Virus record (IMG/VR): IMGVR_UViG_3300021185_002827 | Coordinates: 1-27,312 of that record | Source: a virus | Strand: one strand, 5' to 3' | Length of the DNA stretch: 27,312 nucleotides | Part shown: one piece after another, positions 1 to 6,710 of the stretch | How the letters are laid out: every line of letters starts with the position of its first letter | Position numbering within the stretch: position 1 is the first letter of the stretch | Notes under the pieces: generated by a model | What the model saw: the letters and a program-made list of their open reading frames with translations, nothing else | Told to the model about the DNA's origin: nothing | Database searches by the model: none | Position numbers and translations under genes: made by a program

Positions 1-13
1 GAAGGAGTTAGAA

Positions 14-289
14 ATGAGTGTAGAACTTAGAACTGTTGTTTCAGATTTAAATTATATTCGTGGCACGGCTACTCCACGCCAACGTTTAATTGATATGACT
101 GTAATGACCCCACATCAGGCTAATGATGTATTTGAATTTATTAGTTACAGTTTAGATCCAAAAATAATGAAAAAACAAGGCGAGCGTACACGTATTGAAG
201 TAAAGCGTGAAACAAATAAACTACGTAGTGCAATCACTGCAATGCAAAATATGGGATTTAATACTCCCGCCAATCTTTCAAATATATAG
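14..289 (+). CDS. Hypothetical protein, 91 aa
   Basis: I do not recognise this protein. It is small, charged and has no membrane segment; the C-terminal half (roughly residues 45-80) is rich in Lys, Arg and Glu and looks helical. The start is supported by GAAGGAG at the very start of the window, 6 nt before the ATG. The next gene begins 9 nt after its stop, so the two are probably co-transcribed. A 15-base stretch near its end (229-243) recurs exactly near the start of the next gene. Its position before strong sigma70-type promoters suggests an early or middle gene, but that is inference. Confidence 0.8.
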   Translation: MSVELRTVVSDLNYIRGTATPRQRLIDMTVMTPHQANDVFEFISYSLDPKIMKKQGERTRIEVKRETNKLRSAITAMQNMGFNTPANLSNI

Positions 290-298
290 GAGACTATA

Positions 299-595
299 AT
301 GACGAATGAACTTCAAACTGCAATCACTGCAATCCGTAAAATTCAAACACAATCCGATCTTAATATGCTTGCAGATGTCTGGAAACAGCAAATGACATTT
401 ATTGGCAACCAGGCCAAACGTGGGCTTAAAAAAGGTGATGTGGTTAATTGGGAATCACGTGGCTTTGTGCGTACTGGTACTATTACCAAAATGAACCGCA
501 AGACTGTTGAAGTTGTTGATGCAGGCGCAACACCATTTGGTCGCACTGTAACTCGTATTCCAGCCAGTATGATTACAGGAAAGGTTGCAGCATAA
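299..595 (+). CDS. Small SH3/KOW-like protein, 98 aa
   Basis: Residues about 42-93 have the pattern of a small beta-barrel of the KOW/SH3 type: KKGDVVNW, then GTITKMNRKTVEVVD, then a closing strand TRIPASMI. Such barrels often bind nucleic acid or proteins, but the role here is unknown. The N-terminal 40 residues look helical. TAGGAG lies 6 nt upstream of the ATG. The stop overlaps the next start as TAATG, which points to translational coupling. Similar small barrel proteins are common in T4-like marine phages; this is recognition of a fold pattern, not a firm family assignment. Confidence 0.75.
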   Translation: MTNELQTAITAIRKIQTQSDLNMLADVWKQQMTFIGNQAKRGLKKGDVVNWESRGFVRTGTITKMNRKTVEVVDAGATPFGRTVTRIPASMITGKVAA

Positions 596-771
596 TGGTA
601 AAAGATAATGAATTCCGTCTGTATGTGAATAATATGTTTCACGCCGCAATGAAAGAGCGGAAAAACTACAATCAGGAAACATGTACAATACAAGAATATT
701 TTGATTTAAATAAATTTTGGTTGAAATCAATGTATAAAAAACATGGTAATTTACTTGACATCCAGGATTAA
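595..771 (+). CDS. Small hypothetical protein, 58 aa
   Basis: This short frame starts at the A shared with the previous stop (TAATG) and runs 58 codons to TAA. The product is basic and aromatic-rich, beginning MVKDNEFRLY and ending GNLLDIQD, with no membrane segment. Support is the coupled start and filling of an otherwise empty interval with phage-like composition. The last codons overlap a consensus promoter (755-783) that serves the next gene. Function is unknown. Confidence 0.6.
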   Translation: MVKDNEFRLYVNNMFHAAMKERKNYNQETCTIQEYFDLNKFWLKSMYKKHGNLLDIQD

Positions 772-783
772 ATTTCGTATAAT
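755..783 (+). promoter_or_regulatory. Consensus sigma70-type promoter
   Basis: A perfect -35 TTGACA (755-760), a 17-bp spacer and a perfect -10 TATAAT (778-783) lie over the 3' end of the 58-aa gene and the following gap. The predicted transcription start is near 790, giving a leader of about 26 nt before the ATG at 816. A full consensus match to the host housekeeping sigma factor suggests an early promoter. Confidence 0.85.
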
Positions 784-815
784 ATCTGAGTAAACAGGGC
801 AAAAGGCACAATACA

Positions 816-1508
816 ATGAAAAAGAAATATGATATCATTGAAGTAATGACACTTGCTATCGCAGTTGATGAGAATCAGGGGTTTATTAAAAGTGGATATG
901 GTTATTATGACGTTAAAAAAGAAACTAACGTGTATGATAACAAAACTACAATTAAAAATATTCTTAATGAAACTGAGAATGCTTCAGACATCACTATAAC
1001 GGACAGTCATCGTGAACAAGCTCAGGAGCTCAAAGAATACTTTGACAGTGTTATTGTAATGAAAAAGCTCACTGGCAGTGTTAATGGATTTGAAGACACT
1101 GTGGGACAATTGCTTAACCATAATGAAGTAGATAATTATGGTGTTAGTGTAATTGCTAGTCTGCCAAATAGTTTGCGTATTCAGAAACAACGTGATGAAA
1201 TGGAAGAGTTTTATGACAAAATGCGAATTTCCAGCCAATACGTTGGCACTGTTGGAAAACGTTTTAAGTTTGAGCTACTAATTCAGGACATTAAATTTAT
1301 TGCCAAATATAATATTCATTTGGTAACCGGTGTAGAAGGTGAACAAAACTTAGTTAAGTTCTTTTGGAGCAAGGATCCAGACATCAGCAGTATCCTTGTT
1401 GGCAAAAAAATGTCAGTTACTGGATTTATTAAAGAACAGAGCATTAGTAAATTCAGTAAATGTAAAGAAACTGTAATTAATCGTGTAAAAATTCAAGAAA
1501 GTGCTTGA
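816..1508 (+). CDS. Protein with C-terminal OB-fold-like domain, 230 aa
   Basis: Residues about 140-228 follow the pattern of an OB-like domain seen in assorted phage proteins: SSQYVGTVGKRFKFELL, then NLVKFFWSKD, then VGKKMSVTGFIKEQ and a final ETVINRVKI. OB domains commonly bind single-stranded nucleic acid, so a DNA metabolism role is plausible but not shown. The N-terminal 130 residues are not recognised. It is the first gene after a consensus promoter; the ribosome site is weak (AAAAGG about 10 nt upstream). Its stop codon overlaps the -35 box of the next promoter. Confidence 0.8.
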   Translation: MKKKYDIIEVMTLAIAVDENQGFIKSGYGYYDVKKETNVYDNKTTIKNILNETENASDITITDSHREQAQELKEYFDSVIVMKKLTGSVNGFEDTVGQLLNHNEVDNYGVSVIASLPNSLRIQKQRDEMEEFYDKMRISSQYVGTVGKRFKFELLIQDIKFIAKYNIHLVTGVEGEQNLVKFFWSKDPDISSILVGKKMSVTGFIKEQSISKFSKCKETVINRVKIQESA

Positions 1509-1532
1509 CATTGATCGCGGTTATGTTATCAT
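1505..1532 (+). promoter_or_regulatory. Sigma70-type promoter overlapping a stop codon
   Basis: TTGACA (1505-1510), a 16-bp spacer and TATCAT (1527-1532). The TGA of the upstream gene (1506-1508) lies inside the -35 box. The predicted start near 1539 leaves a short leader carrying AAAGGAG before the ATG at 1568. Confidence 0.7.
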
Positions 1533-1567
1533 GTTTATATAAGTTAATTGTAAAGGAGTGAGAACCA

Positions 1568-2578
1568 ATGCAAAAAGTACGTGTTTTAACCGGAGTATAT
1601 GCCGGAGCAACAATCAAAGATGTCGTTTTTAAACTTGAGAAGCCTTTTAAAGTAGGCCGTAACGGTGGATTTATCACAGTGTGTGGTAAAGATATTCCAG
1701 GAATGCCAGATCGTAGGATCCGTATTAAAGTGGAAAGCCCAAACAGTTTTGAAGATGTGTCATCAGATGAAATAGTTGGTACACCAACTCAGGATACAAA
1801 ACCTCAAGAAACTGATAATCAGATAATTGAACGACTACGTGAGCGGTTCCAAATTTTGGAAGACATGACAGAGGCCGCTATTGATGGAGTTGTTCGCGGA
1901 ATGGTTGTAACAGGCCCTCCAGGTGTAGGTAAAAGTTTTGGAGTAGAGCAAGTGCTGGATTCAGCAAAGGTTGCGACAAAACTAACCAATGCCCCAGAAC
2001 GTTACGGTATGGTTAAAGGCGCCAGTTCTGCTATTGGTTTGTACAAAACATTGTATGAATATGCAGAAAAAGGTTCAGTACTTGTATTGGATGATTGCGA
2101 TACTGTACTGTATGATGAAACAAGTCTAAATTTGCTCAAGGCGGCACTTGACTCAGGTAAGAAGCGTAAATTAAGCTGGTTAGCTGACAGTGCATTACTA
2201 CGTCGAGAAGGAATTCCAGACACGTTTGAATTTAAAGGAAGTGTTGTGTTTATTACAAACCTCAAGTTTGAAAAAGCTCGTGGTAAGATTGCAGACCATT
2301 TGGGTGCTATCATGTCACGTTGCCATTACTTGGACTTGACAATGGATACAATGCGTGAAAAGTTTTTGCGGTGTAAACAAATCGTTGGAGACGGTATGCT
2401 TGATGAGTATGGCTTCAATAAAGAGCAACAGGCAGAGTTGCTGGAATATGTTTACGTTAATCGCAACCGACTGCGTGAGCTGAGTTTGCGTATGGTTACC
2501 AAAATTGCAGATTTAAGAAAGATGAATCCTGTAAAGTGGAAAACATATGCAGAGTCAACATGCATGCGGAGAGTTTAA
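1568..2578 (+). CDS. AAA+ ATPase with N-terminal KOW-like segment
   Basis: Residues 116-123 are a clear Walker A (GPPGVGKS) and 171-178 a Walker B (VLVLDDCD). A sensor-1-like strand VVFITN follows near 226-231, and a conserved-looking Arg lies in SRCHYLDL. This order fits a single AAA+ module of about 220 residues. Residues 3-55 (VRVLTGVYAGA onwards) resemble a KOW/SH3 barrel. The substrate is unknown; remodelling of DNA or a protein complex is possible. The start has a strong AAAGGAG 7-8 nt upstream and its own promoter. A strong hairpin follows the gene, so it may be a single-gene transcript. It is not the clamp loader ATPase gp44, whose characteristic motifs are absent. Confidence 0.85.
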   Translation: MQKVRVLTGVYAGATIKDVVFKLEKPFKVGRNGGFITVCGKDIPGMPDRRIRIKVESPNSFEDVSSDEIVGTPTQDTKPQETDNQIIERLRERFQILEDMTEAAIDGVVRGMVVTGPPGVGKSFGVEQVLDSAKVATKLTNAPERYGMVKGASSAIGLYKTLYEYAEKGSVLVLDDCDTVLYDETSLNLLKAALDSGKKRKLSWLADSALLRREGIPDTFEFKGSVVFITNLKFEKARGKIADHLGAIMSRCHYLDLTMDTMREKFLRCKQIVGDGMLDEYGFNKEQQAELLEYVYVNRNRLRELSLRMVTKIADLRKMNPVKWKTYAESTCMRRV

Positions 2579-2632
2579 TTGGTTAGCTTCTCCTCTGTCT
2601 ATATCACTCTCACTCCAGCTAGCTAATTAAAA

Positions 2633-2656
2633 TGGGGGGATCGAAAGGTCCCCCCA
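2633..2656 (+). terminator. Strong GNRA-capped hairpin, likely terminator
   Basis: A 10-bp stem, TGGGGGGATC paired with GGTCCCCCCA (one G-U pair), is closed by a GAAA tetraloop (2643-2646). It follows the AAA+ gene and precedes the uvsW promoter. There is no run of T after the stem, so it is not a textbook intrinsic terminator. The preceding 2586-2620 is rich in C and T and poor in G, as in Rho-loading sites. It could also act as a 3'-end stabiliser of mRNA. Confidence 0.65.
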
Positions 2657-2667
2657 CCCTTATCTTA

Positions 2668-2696
2668 TTGACAATTATGGATTAAATGTGTATAGT
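2668..2696 (+). promoter_or_regulatory. Sigma70-type promoter for uvsW
   Basis: TTGACA (2668-2673), 17-bp spacer, TATAGT (2691-2696). Only six bases (AATAAT) separate the -10 box from the ATG at 2703, so the predicted +1 falls on or next to the start codon. Confidence 0.75.
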
Positions 2697-2702
2697 AATA
2701 AT

Positions 2703-4157
2703 ATGGCAAAAATTATTTTAAAAGATGAAGTAAACTGCAAGATTGAAGGTCTTGATCTGGACACTCGTAAGAAATTAGCCAACAAGTTTAGTTTTATGTT
2801 ACCGTATGCATATCATGTACCAGCATATAAACTAGGACGTTGGGACGGCAAGGTCAATTACTTCAATATCGGCGGTACTACATATACAAATCTATTGGAA
2901 GACATATTGCCAATATTGATTAGTGAAGGTTATGAAGTAGATATTGATGACCGTAGAAATGAAATTAAATTAGATTTCCCACAAATTACAGAAAAACATT
3001 TTAGTGATAAACTATGGCCTGAGAAACATCCAGTGGCAGGCGAGCCAGTGGTATTGCGTGACTATCAGGTTGAAATTATAAACCAGTTCCTCAGTAACCC
3101 ACAGTGTCTGCAGGAGATTGCAACAGGTGCTGGCAAGACACTGATTACAGCCGCACTCAGCAACCTGATAGAACCATATGGGCGTAGTATTGTAATTGTG
3201 CCCAACAAAGACTTGGTAATACAAACTGAAGCAGATTACATTAACCTAGGGTTGGATGTGGGTGTGTATTTTGGGGATAGAAAAGAGTTTGGCAAAACAC
3301 ATACTATTTGTACATGGCAAAGTTTAAACAGCATGGAAAAGCGTTTTCGTAACGGAGACAGCGATGTAAGTGTTGTGGACTTTGCTGAAGATGTACAGTG
3401 TGTTATTGTAGATGAGGTGCATCAGGCAAAAGCTGATGTACTTAAAAAACTACTCACAGGAGTATTTGCTAATGTTCCAATACGTTGGGGTCTTACTGGT
3501 ACAATACCAAAAGAAGATTCAGACAAAATTGGACTTACAATTAGTCTGGGGCAAGTGGTAAATAAACTTGCAGCCAGTGAGTTACAAGACATGGGCGTTC
3601 TAGCACAGTGTGATGTGAACGTTCTTCAACTTCAGGATACTGCTGAATACAGCAACTATCAGGAAGAATTAACATACTTGACTACAGATAAACAGCGCCT
3701 GGATTACATGGCTGGTTTAATTAAGAGTTTAAGTCTTGAAGGCAATACACTAGTATTGGTTGACAGGATCAAGGCTGGAGAAGGATTAATTGAACGACTC
3801 CCACCAGAGTCAGTGTTTATTAGTGGTAGTATGAAAAGTAAAGATCGCAAAGATGAATATGATGAAGTTAGTGAGGCAGACAACAAGATTATTATTGCTA
3901 CTTACGGTGTGGCCGCTGTTGGTATTAATATCCCTCGTATCTTTAATCTTGTTCTTGTTGAGCCTGGCAAGTCTTTTGTTCGTGTTATACAGTCTATTGG
4001 CCGTGGTATACGTAGAGCAAAGGATAAAGACAGTGTTCAAATTTGGGATATAACGAGTACAGCTAAGTTTAGCAAGCGACATTTACGTGAGCGCAAAAAG
4101 TTTTATAAAGATGCTAGCTATCCTTTTACTATAGATAAGGTAAAATATAGAAAATGA
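2703..4157 (+). CDS. uvsW: UvsW-type superfamily 2 DNA/RNA helicase
   Basis: UvsW unwinds branched DNA and R-loops and helps switch T4 from origin-dependent to recombination-dependent replication. Seen here in the 484-residue product: an N-terminal substrate-recognition-like domain (1-110), a Q-motif-like LRDYQVEII (118-126), Walker A ATGAGKT (140-146), DEVH box (237-240), motif III GLTGT (263-267), and motif VI QSIGRGIRR (430-438). Length fits the T4 family. I chose ATG 2703, not the in-frame ATG at 2688, because the latter overlaps the spacer and -10 box of the promoter. No Shine-Dalgarno precedes 2703; see the leaderless finding. The stop overlaps the next start as ATGA. Confidence 0.95.
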   Translation: MAKIILKDEVNCKIEGLDLDTRKKLANKFSFMLPYAYHVPAYKLGRWDGKVNYFNIGGTTYTNLLEDILPILISEGYEVDIDDRRNEIKLDFPQITEKHFSDKLWPEKHPVAGEPVVLRDYQVEIINQFLSNPQCLQEIATGAGKTLITAALSNLIEPYGRSIVIVPNKDLVIQTEADYINLGLDVGVYFGDRKEFGKTHTICTWQSLNSMEKRFRNGDSDVSVVDFAEDVQCVIVDEVHQAKADVLKKLLTGVFANVPIRWGLTGTIPKEDSDKIGLTISLGQVVNKLAASELQDMGVLAQCDVNVLQLQDTAEYSNYQEELTYLTTDKQRLDYMAGLIKSLSLEGNTLVLVDRIKAGEGLIERLPPESVFISGSMKSKDRKDEYDEVSEADNKIIIATYGVAAVGINIPRIFNLVLVEPGKSFVRVIQSIGRGIRRAKDKDSVQIWDITSTAKFSKRHLRERKKFYKDASYPFTIDKVKYRK

Positions 4158-4654
4158 AAATATTAACAGTAGACAATCAAAGCTATGAATTAGACTTTGT
4201 ACCAGAAGAAATAGAAGATATACGCTATAGCGTGTTGGATTACAGTAACAAAAATGATGCAGATTATTTCTTCGTCCCACTAGTGTTTCTTGAAATCTTT
4301 AATGCTCCTGCCGCAGTGTTACGCATAGGCAATCACATGGTTAAAATGCCGCTGGACTGGAGTTTAATTATATGTGAACCAGATGTTGGTGATCCTGAAG
4401 TAGTACCCATTACAAGTTTAAATGATCGTGGCTTTCATGCATTTACATTTAATCCAATTACAGGATTTTTACCACAGTTTCAAAATGTAGAAATTACAAA
4501 TGTATTTCAGGAAGTAAAATGGACTTTCCCCAAACTTAAATTTGGACACTTTTTAGCAGTACCATTGGGCGATGAGGAAGGTAGTAATTGTGCCTTTTTT
4601 GTCAAAGAAACCAGTAAAGTACCTGACATATTGGATACATATCATTTATGGTAA
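4154..4654 (+). CDS. Hypothetical protein, 166 aa
   Basis: I do not recognise a named domain. The protein is soluble, acidic in its N-terminal third and rich in beta-strand-like hydrophobic segments (FFVPLVFLEIF, AAVLRIGNHMVKMPLDWSLII, KLKFGHFLAVPLG). The start overlaps the uvsW stop (ATGA) and its own stop overlaps the next start, so it belongs to a translationally coupled run after uvsW. Proteins of this kind recur in cyanophage genomes next to replication genes, as far as I recall. Function unknown. Confidence 0.85.
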   Translation: MKILTVDNQSYELDFVPEEIEDIRYSVLDYSNKNDADYFFVPLVFLEIFNAPAAVLRIGNHMVKMPLDWSLIICEPDVGDPEVVPITSLNDRGFHAFTFNPITGFLPQFQNVEITNVFQEVKWTFPKLKFGHFLAVPLGDEEGSNCAFFVKETSKVPDILDTYHLW

Positions 4655-4818
4655 ACAGTAAAAAAACATGTGATGCTTTCTTTTGCACCAAACGAACACC
4701 TGCCAAATATAGATATTGTTATGATTGTGCAAAAGCAAAAGGACACATCGGTGGTAATGGCATTGGGCTGTTTGGATGGTTGTTTATAATATTCATTGTA
4801 TGGGCAATATTTTTATGA
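4648..4818 (+). CDS. Zinc-ribbon membrane microprotein, 56 aa
   Basis: Starting at the ATG that overlaps the upstream stop, this short frame encodes four cysteines in two pairs (C8, C13, C24, C27), the spacing of a small zinc ribbon. A glycine-rich turn and one strongly hydrophobic segment (about residues 39-56, GLFGWLFIIFIVWAIFL) follow, ending at the stop. That predicts a cytoplasmic metal-binding head on a C-terminal membrane anchor. The TGA overlaps the next ATG (ATGA). Coupling at both ends and the clear domain pattern argue it is real. Role unknown. Confidence 0.75.
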   Translation: MVNSKKTCDAFFCTKRTPAKYRYCYDCAKAKGHIGGNGIGLFGWLFIIFIVWAIFL

Positions 4819-5024
4819 GTGGGCAAAGACGATTTTTAAAGTTTTGGAGTAGAACAGTTGGCATGCCTGTGGGTGTCAATGATGATGACAAGCCAGAGTT
4901 TCTACCTATTAAACAAGAAGATGTTATTAAAGCATTGTGGTTTAGAACCTTCTGGATTGTCTTGCATATTTGTACATGTTGCTTTATAATAGTAGGTAAC
5001 GGAAAGACTATAGGACTATGGTAA
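4815..5024 (+). CDS. Small membrane protein, 69 aa
   Basis: The chosen start, MSGQRRFLKFW, overlaps the previous stop as ATGA; the longer frame from 4776 lies inside the microprotein gene and lacks support. Residues 1-45 are soluble and basic to mixed; residues about 46-62 (RTFWIVLHICTCCFIIVG) form one hydrophobic segment, so a single-pass membrane protein is likely. It looks like a conserved small protein of T4-like cyanophages, but I know no function. It overlaps the next gene by 7 nt. With the neighbouring zinc-ribbon protein it forms a pair of consecutive tiny membrane proteins. Confidence 0.8.
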   Translation: MSGQRRFLKFWSRTVGMPVGVNDDDKPEFLPIKQEDVIKALWFRTFWIVLHICTCCFIIVGNGKTIGLW

Positions 5025-5479
5025 ACAAACTTAGTATTAAAGAAGAGATGCGAGCTATTGACGAACGTGACGTTGGATGGTGGGATACTCTTACTGAAGA
5101 AGAACAAAAGAAGATATCGCCCTGGGTGTTGATGCGATACACCAGTGCATGTGATACTAATCATGACTCAATACGTGATCACTATTTGTCTATGACTAAT
5201 GAGTTAGTTAATGTACAGTTTAATACATTACGACATCATGTACAACTACAGCATCGGTTGTTACAGGTAGTTGGCATTGGTAAAGGTCAATATCATCCAT
5301 GGATAGCACCCGGCAAGCGAAAGAAAAAAAATAAAGTGGCAGACTGGTTATTAACATTGTATCCACAACTAAATGATGATGAACTAGATATATTGTTACA
5401 AAGCACAAAAGCAGAATTAAAAAGTCTGGCAGAGTCAACAGGCATGACAGACAAGGATATAAAGGCATTATTTAAATAA
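5018..5479 (+). CDS. Hypothetical protein, 153 aa
   Basis: No named domain is recognised. The protein has an acidic Trp-containing N-terminus (DVGWWDTLTEEEQKKISPW), a helical middle, a basic patch GKRKKKNK near residue 100 and a helical acidic C-terminus (SLAESTGMTDKDIKALFK) resembling a small helix-turn-helix or protein-binding tail. It overlaps the genes on both sides by a few bases, so it is part of the uvsW-downstream coupled run. A nucleic-acid role is possible from the basic patch, but that is only a suggestion. Confidence 0.85.
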   Translation: MVNKLSIKEEMRAIDERDVGWWDTLTEEEQKKISPWVLMRYTSACDTNHDSIRDHYLSMTNELVNVQFNTLRHHVQLQHRLLQVVGIGKGQYHPWIAPGKRKKKNKVADWLLTLYPQLNDDELDILLQSTKAELKSLAESTGMTDKDIKALFK

Positions 5480-6138
5480 TGTATACATGTGAGTATTGCA
5501 AAAAAAGTTTTAAACGTGAGAACAGTCTTGCTGTACACATGTGCGAACGCAAGCGACGGGCTCTTAATCGCAACGAGAAGCATGTTGTAGCAGGATATAC
5601 TGCTTACGTCTACTGGTATAAATTGGCAATGGGCAGTAAGAAAGACAAAACATATAATGATTTTGCTGGCAGTCAATACTACAGTGCGTTTGTAAAGTTT
5701 GGCAGATACATACTTGACATACGTGCAGTTAATCCAGAATCATATATACGCTGGCTGACAACAAACAAAACTAAATTGGATACATGGTGTAAGGATAGTG
5801 TGTACAATCGTTACTTGGCTGACAGTAGTAAAAGTGAAACTGCTGATAGAGCACTGGAACGTTTTGTAATACATGCCGAGGCTTGGAGTAAAACAAGCGG
5901 ACATCACTGGAGTGACTATTTTGAAAAAGCACCTCCACACAGTATTGTTATACATATTGGTAACGGAAAAATATCGCCCTGGATAATTTACAGTAGTGAT
6001 AAAGCACAAAAATGGTTGGATACTATTCCCAATGATATGCTCAAGCAAATAGCAGAAACACTGGATCCTAATTTTTGGGTACGCAAGACAAAACTATTCC
6101 CACAGGAAGTTAATTTTATAAGAGAGACAATTGGATGA
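5479..6138 (+). CDS. N-terminal zinc-finger protein, 219 aa
   Basis: Residues 4-22 are a classical C2H2-like finger with a final Cys: C4, C7, F11, L17, H20, C22 (pattern CEYCKKSFKRENSLAVHMC). It is followed by a basic stretch CERKRRALNRNEKH. The remaining 180 residues are not recognised; they are rich in Trp and Tyr and look helical. The finger plus basic tail suggests nucleic-acid binding. The gene starts at the final base of the preceding stop and overlaps the DnaE-like gene by 4 nt (ATGA), so the two products are made together and may work together; that last point is inference. Confidence 0.85.
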   Translation: MYTCEYCKKSFKRENSLAVHMCERKRRALNRNEKHVVAGYTAYVYWYKLAMGSKKDKTYNDFAGSQYYSAFVKFGRYILDIRAVNPESYIRWLTTNKTKLDTWCKDSVYNRYLADSSKSETADRALERFVIHAEAWSKTSGHHWSDYFEKAPPHSIVIHIGNGKISPWIIYSSDKAQKWLDTIPNDMLKQIAETLDPNFWVRKTKLFPQEVNFIRETIG

Positions 6139-6710
6139 TCCCAGCAACAGATATTGACATTGACACAGCAGACAGACGCCGTGTACTGGAATTATTTCCA
6201 CACACAGTGGCAGTAATTAAACGTGATAAAAAAACTGTTAAGCACAACACAGGTGTATATTTTCATAATATTCCCAGTGATCCGTTTACCGGTATGGCCA
6301 CAATTGATCACAAAGAAGCAGAAGACCGCGGCTTTTTTAAACTTGATATACTTAACCTAAGTTTATACAAAGACATAAAAACTCCAGATCAATTGGATGA
6401 ACTGATGCAAATAGAGCCACAGTGGGATTTACTTACACATAATGAATTTACAGATATGTTATTCCATGTTAACGGGCATGGAGATATATTACGTAAACTA
6501 AAGCCCACTAACATTACACAACTGGCCGCAGTGTTGGCTATCATACGTCCTGCAAAGCGACATCTGGTTGATAGTGATTGGGATACTATTATGAAACAAG
6601 TGTGGATCCCGCCAACAGACGGAACTTATTACTTTAAAAAATCACATGCTATTGCTTATGCACATGTTGTGGTTGTACAAATGAATCAGTTGGTAGCCAC
6701 TCTGACATGA
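6135..6710 (+). CDS. Miniature DnaE (Pol III alpha)-like protein, 191 aa
   Basis: Several motifs match the C-family polymerase palm in the right order: TDIDIDTADRRRV (5-17) like PDIDIDF..RR with D8 and D10 in the catalytic positions; GFFKLDILNL (66-75) like the third-aspartate motif, with D71; LRKLKPTNITQLAAVLAIIRP (119-139) like the DnaE segment before the fingers; and YYFKKSHAIAYAHV (165-178) like the FNKSHS/AAYA motif. Full DnaE proteins exceed 1,000 residues; PHP, thumb, beta-binding and OB regions are absent here. T4-like phages replicate with a B-family polymerase, so this may be a regulator, a decoy for the host holoenzyme, or a remnant. It is coupled to neighbours by ATGA overlaps at both ends. 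Confidence 0.7.
   Translation: MIPATDIDIDTADRRRVLELFPHTVAVIKRDKKTVKHNTGVYFHNIPSDPFTGMATIDHKEAEDRGFFKLDILNLSLYKDIKTPDQLDELMQIEPQWDLLTHNEFTDMLFHVNGHGDILRKLKPTNITQLAAVLAIIRPAKRHLVDSDWDTIMKQVWIPPTDGTYYFKKSHAIAYAHVVVVQMNQLVATLT

Noticed and set aside
2688-2702. Five extra N-terminal codons for uvsW from ATG 2688
   Set aside because: This ATG lies across the spacer and -10 box of a good promoter and has no ribosome site; ATG 2703 gives the natural N-terminus.
4962-4990. TTGCAT-17-TATAAT as a promoter for the gene at 5018
   Set aside because: The -35 matches only 3 of 6 and it lies in a coding, tightly coupled gene run, so the TATAAT is probably chance.
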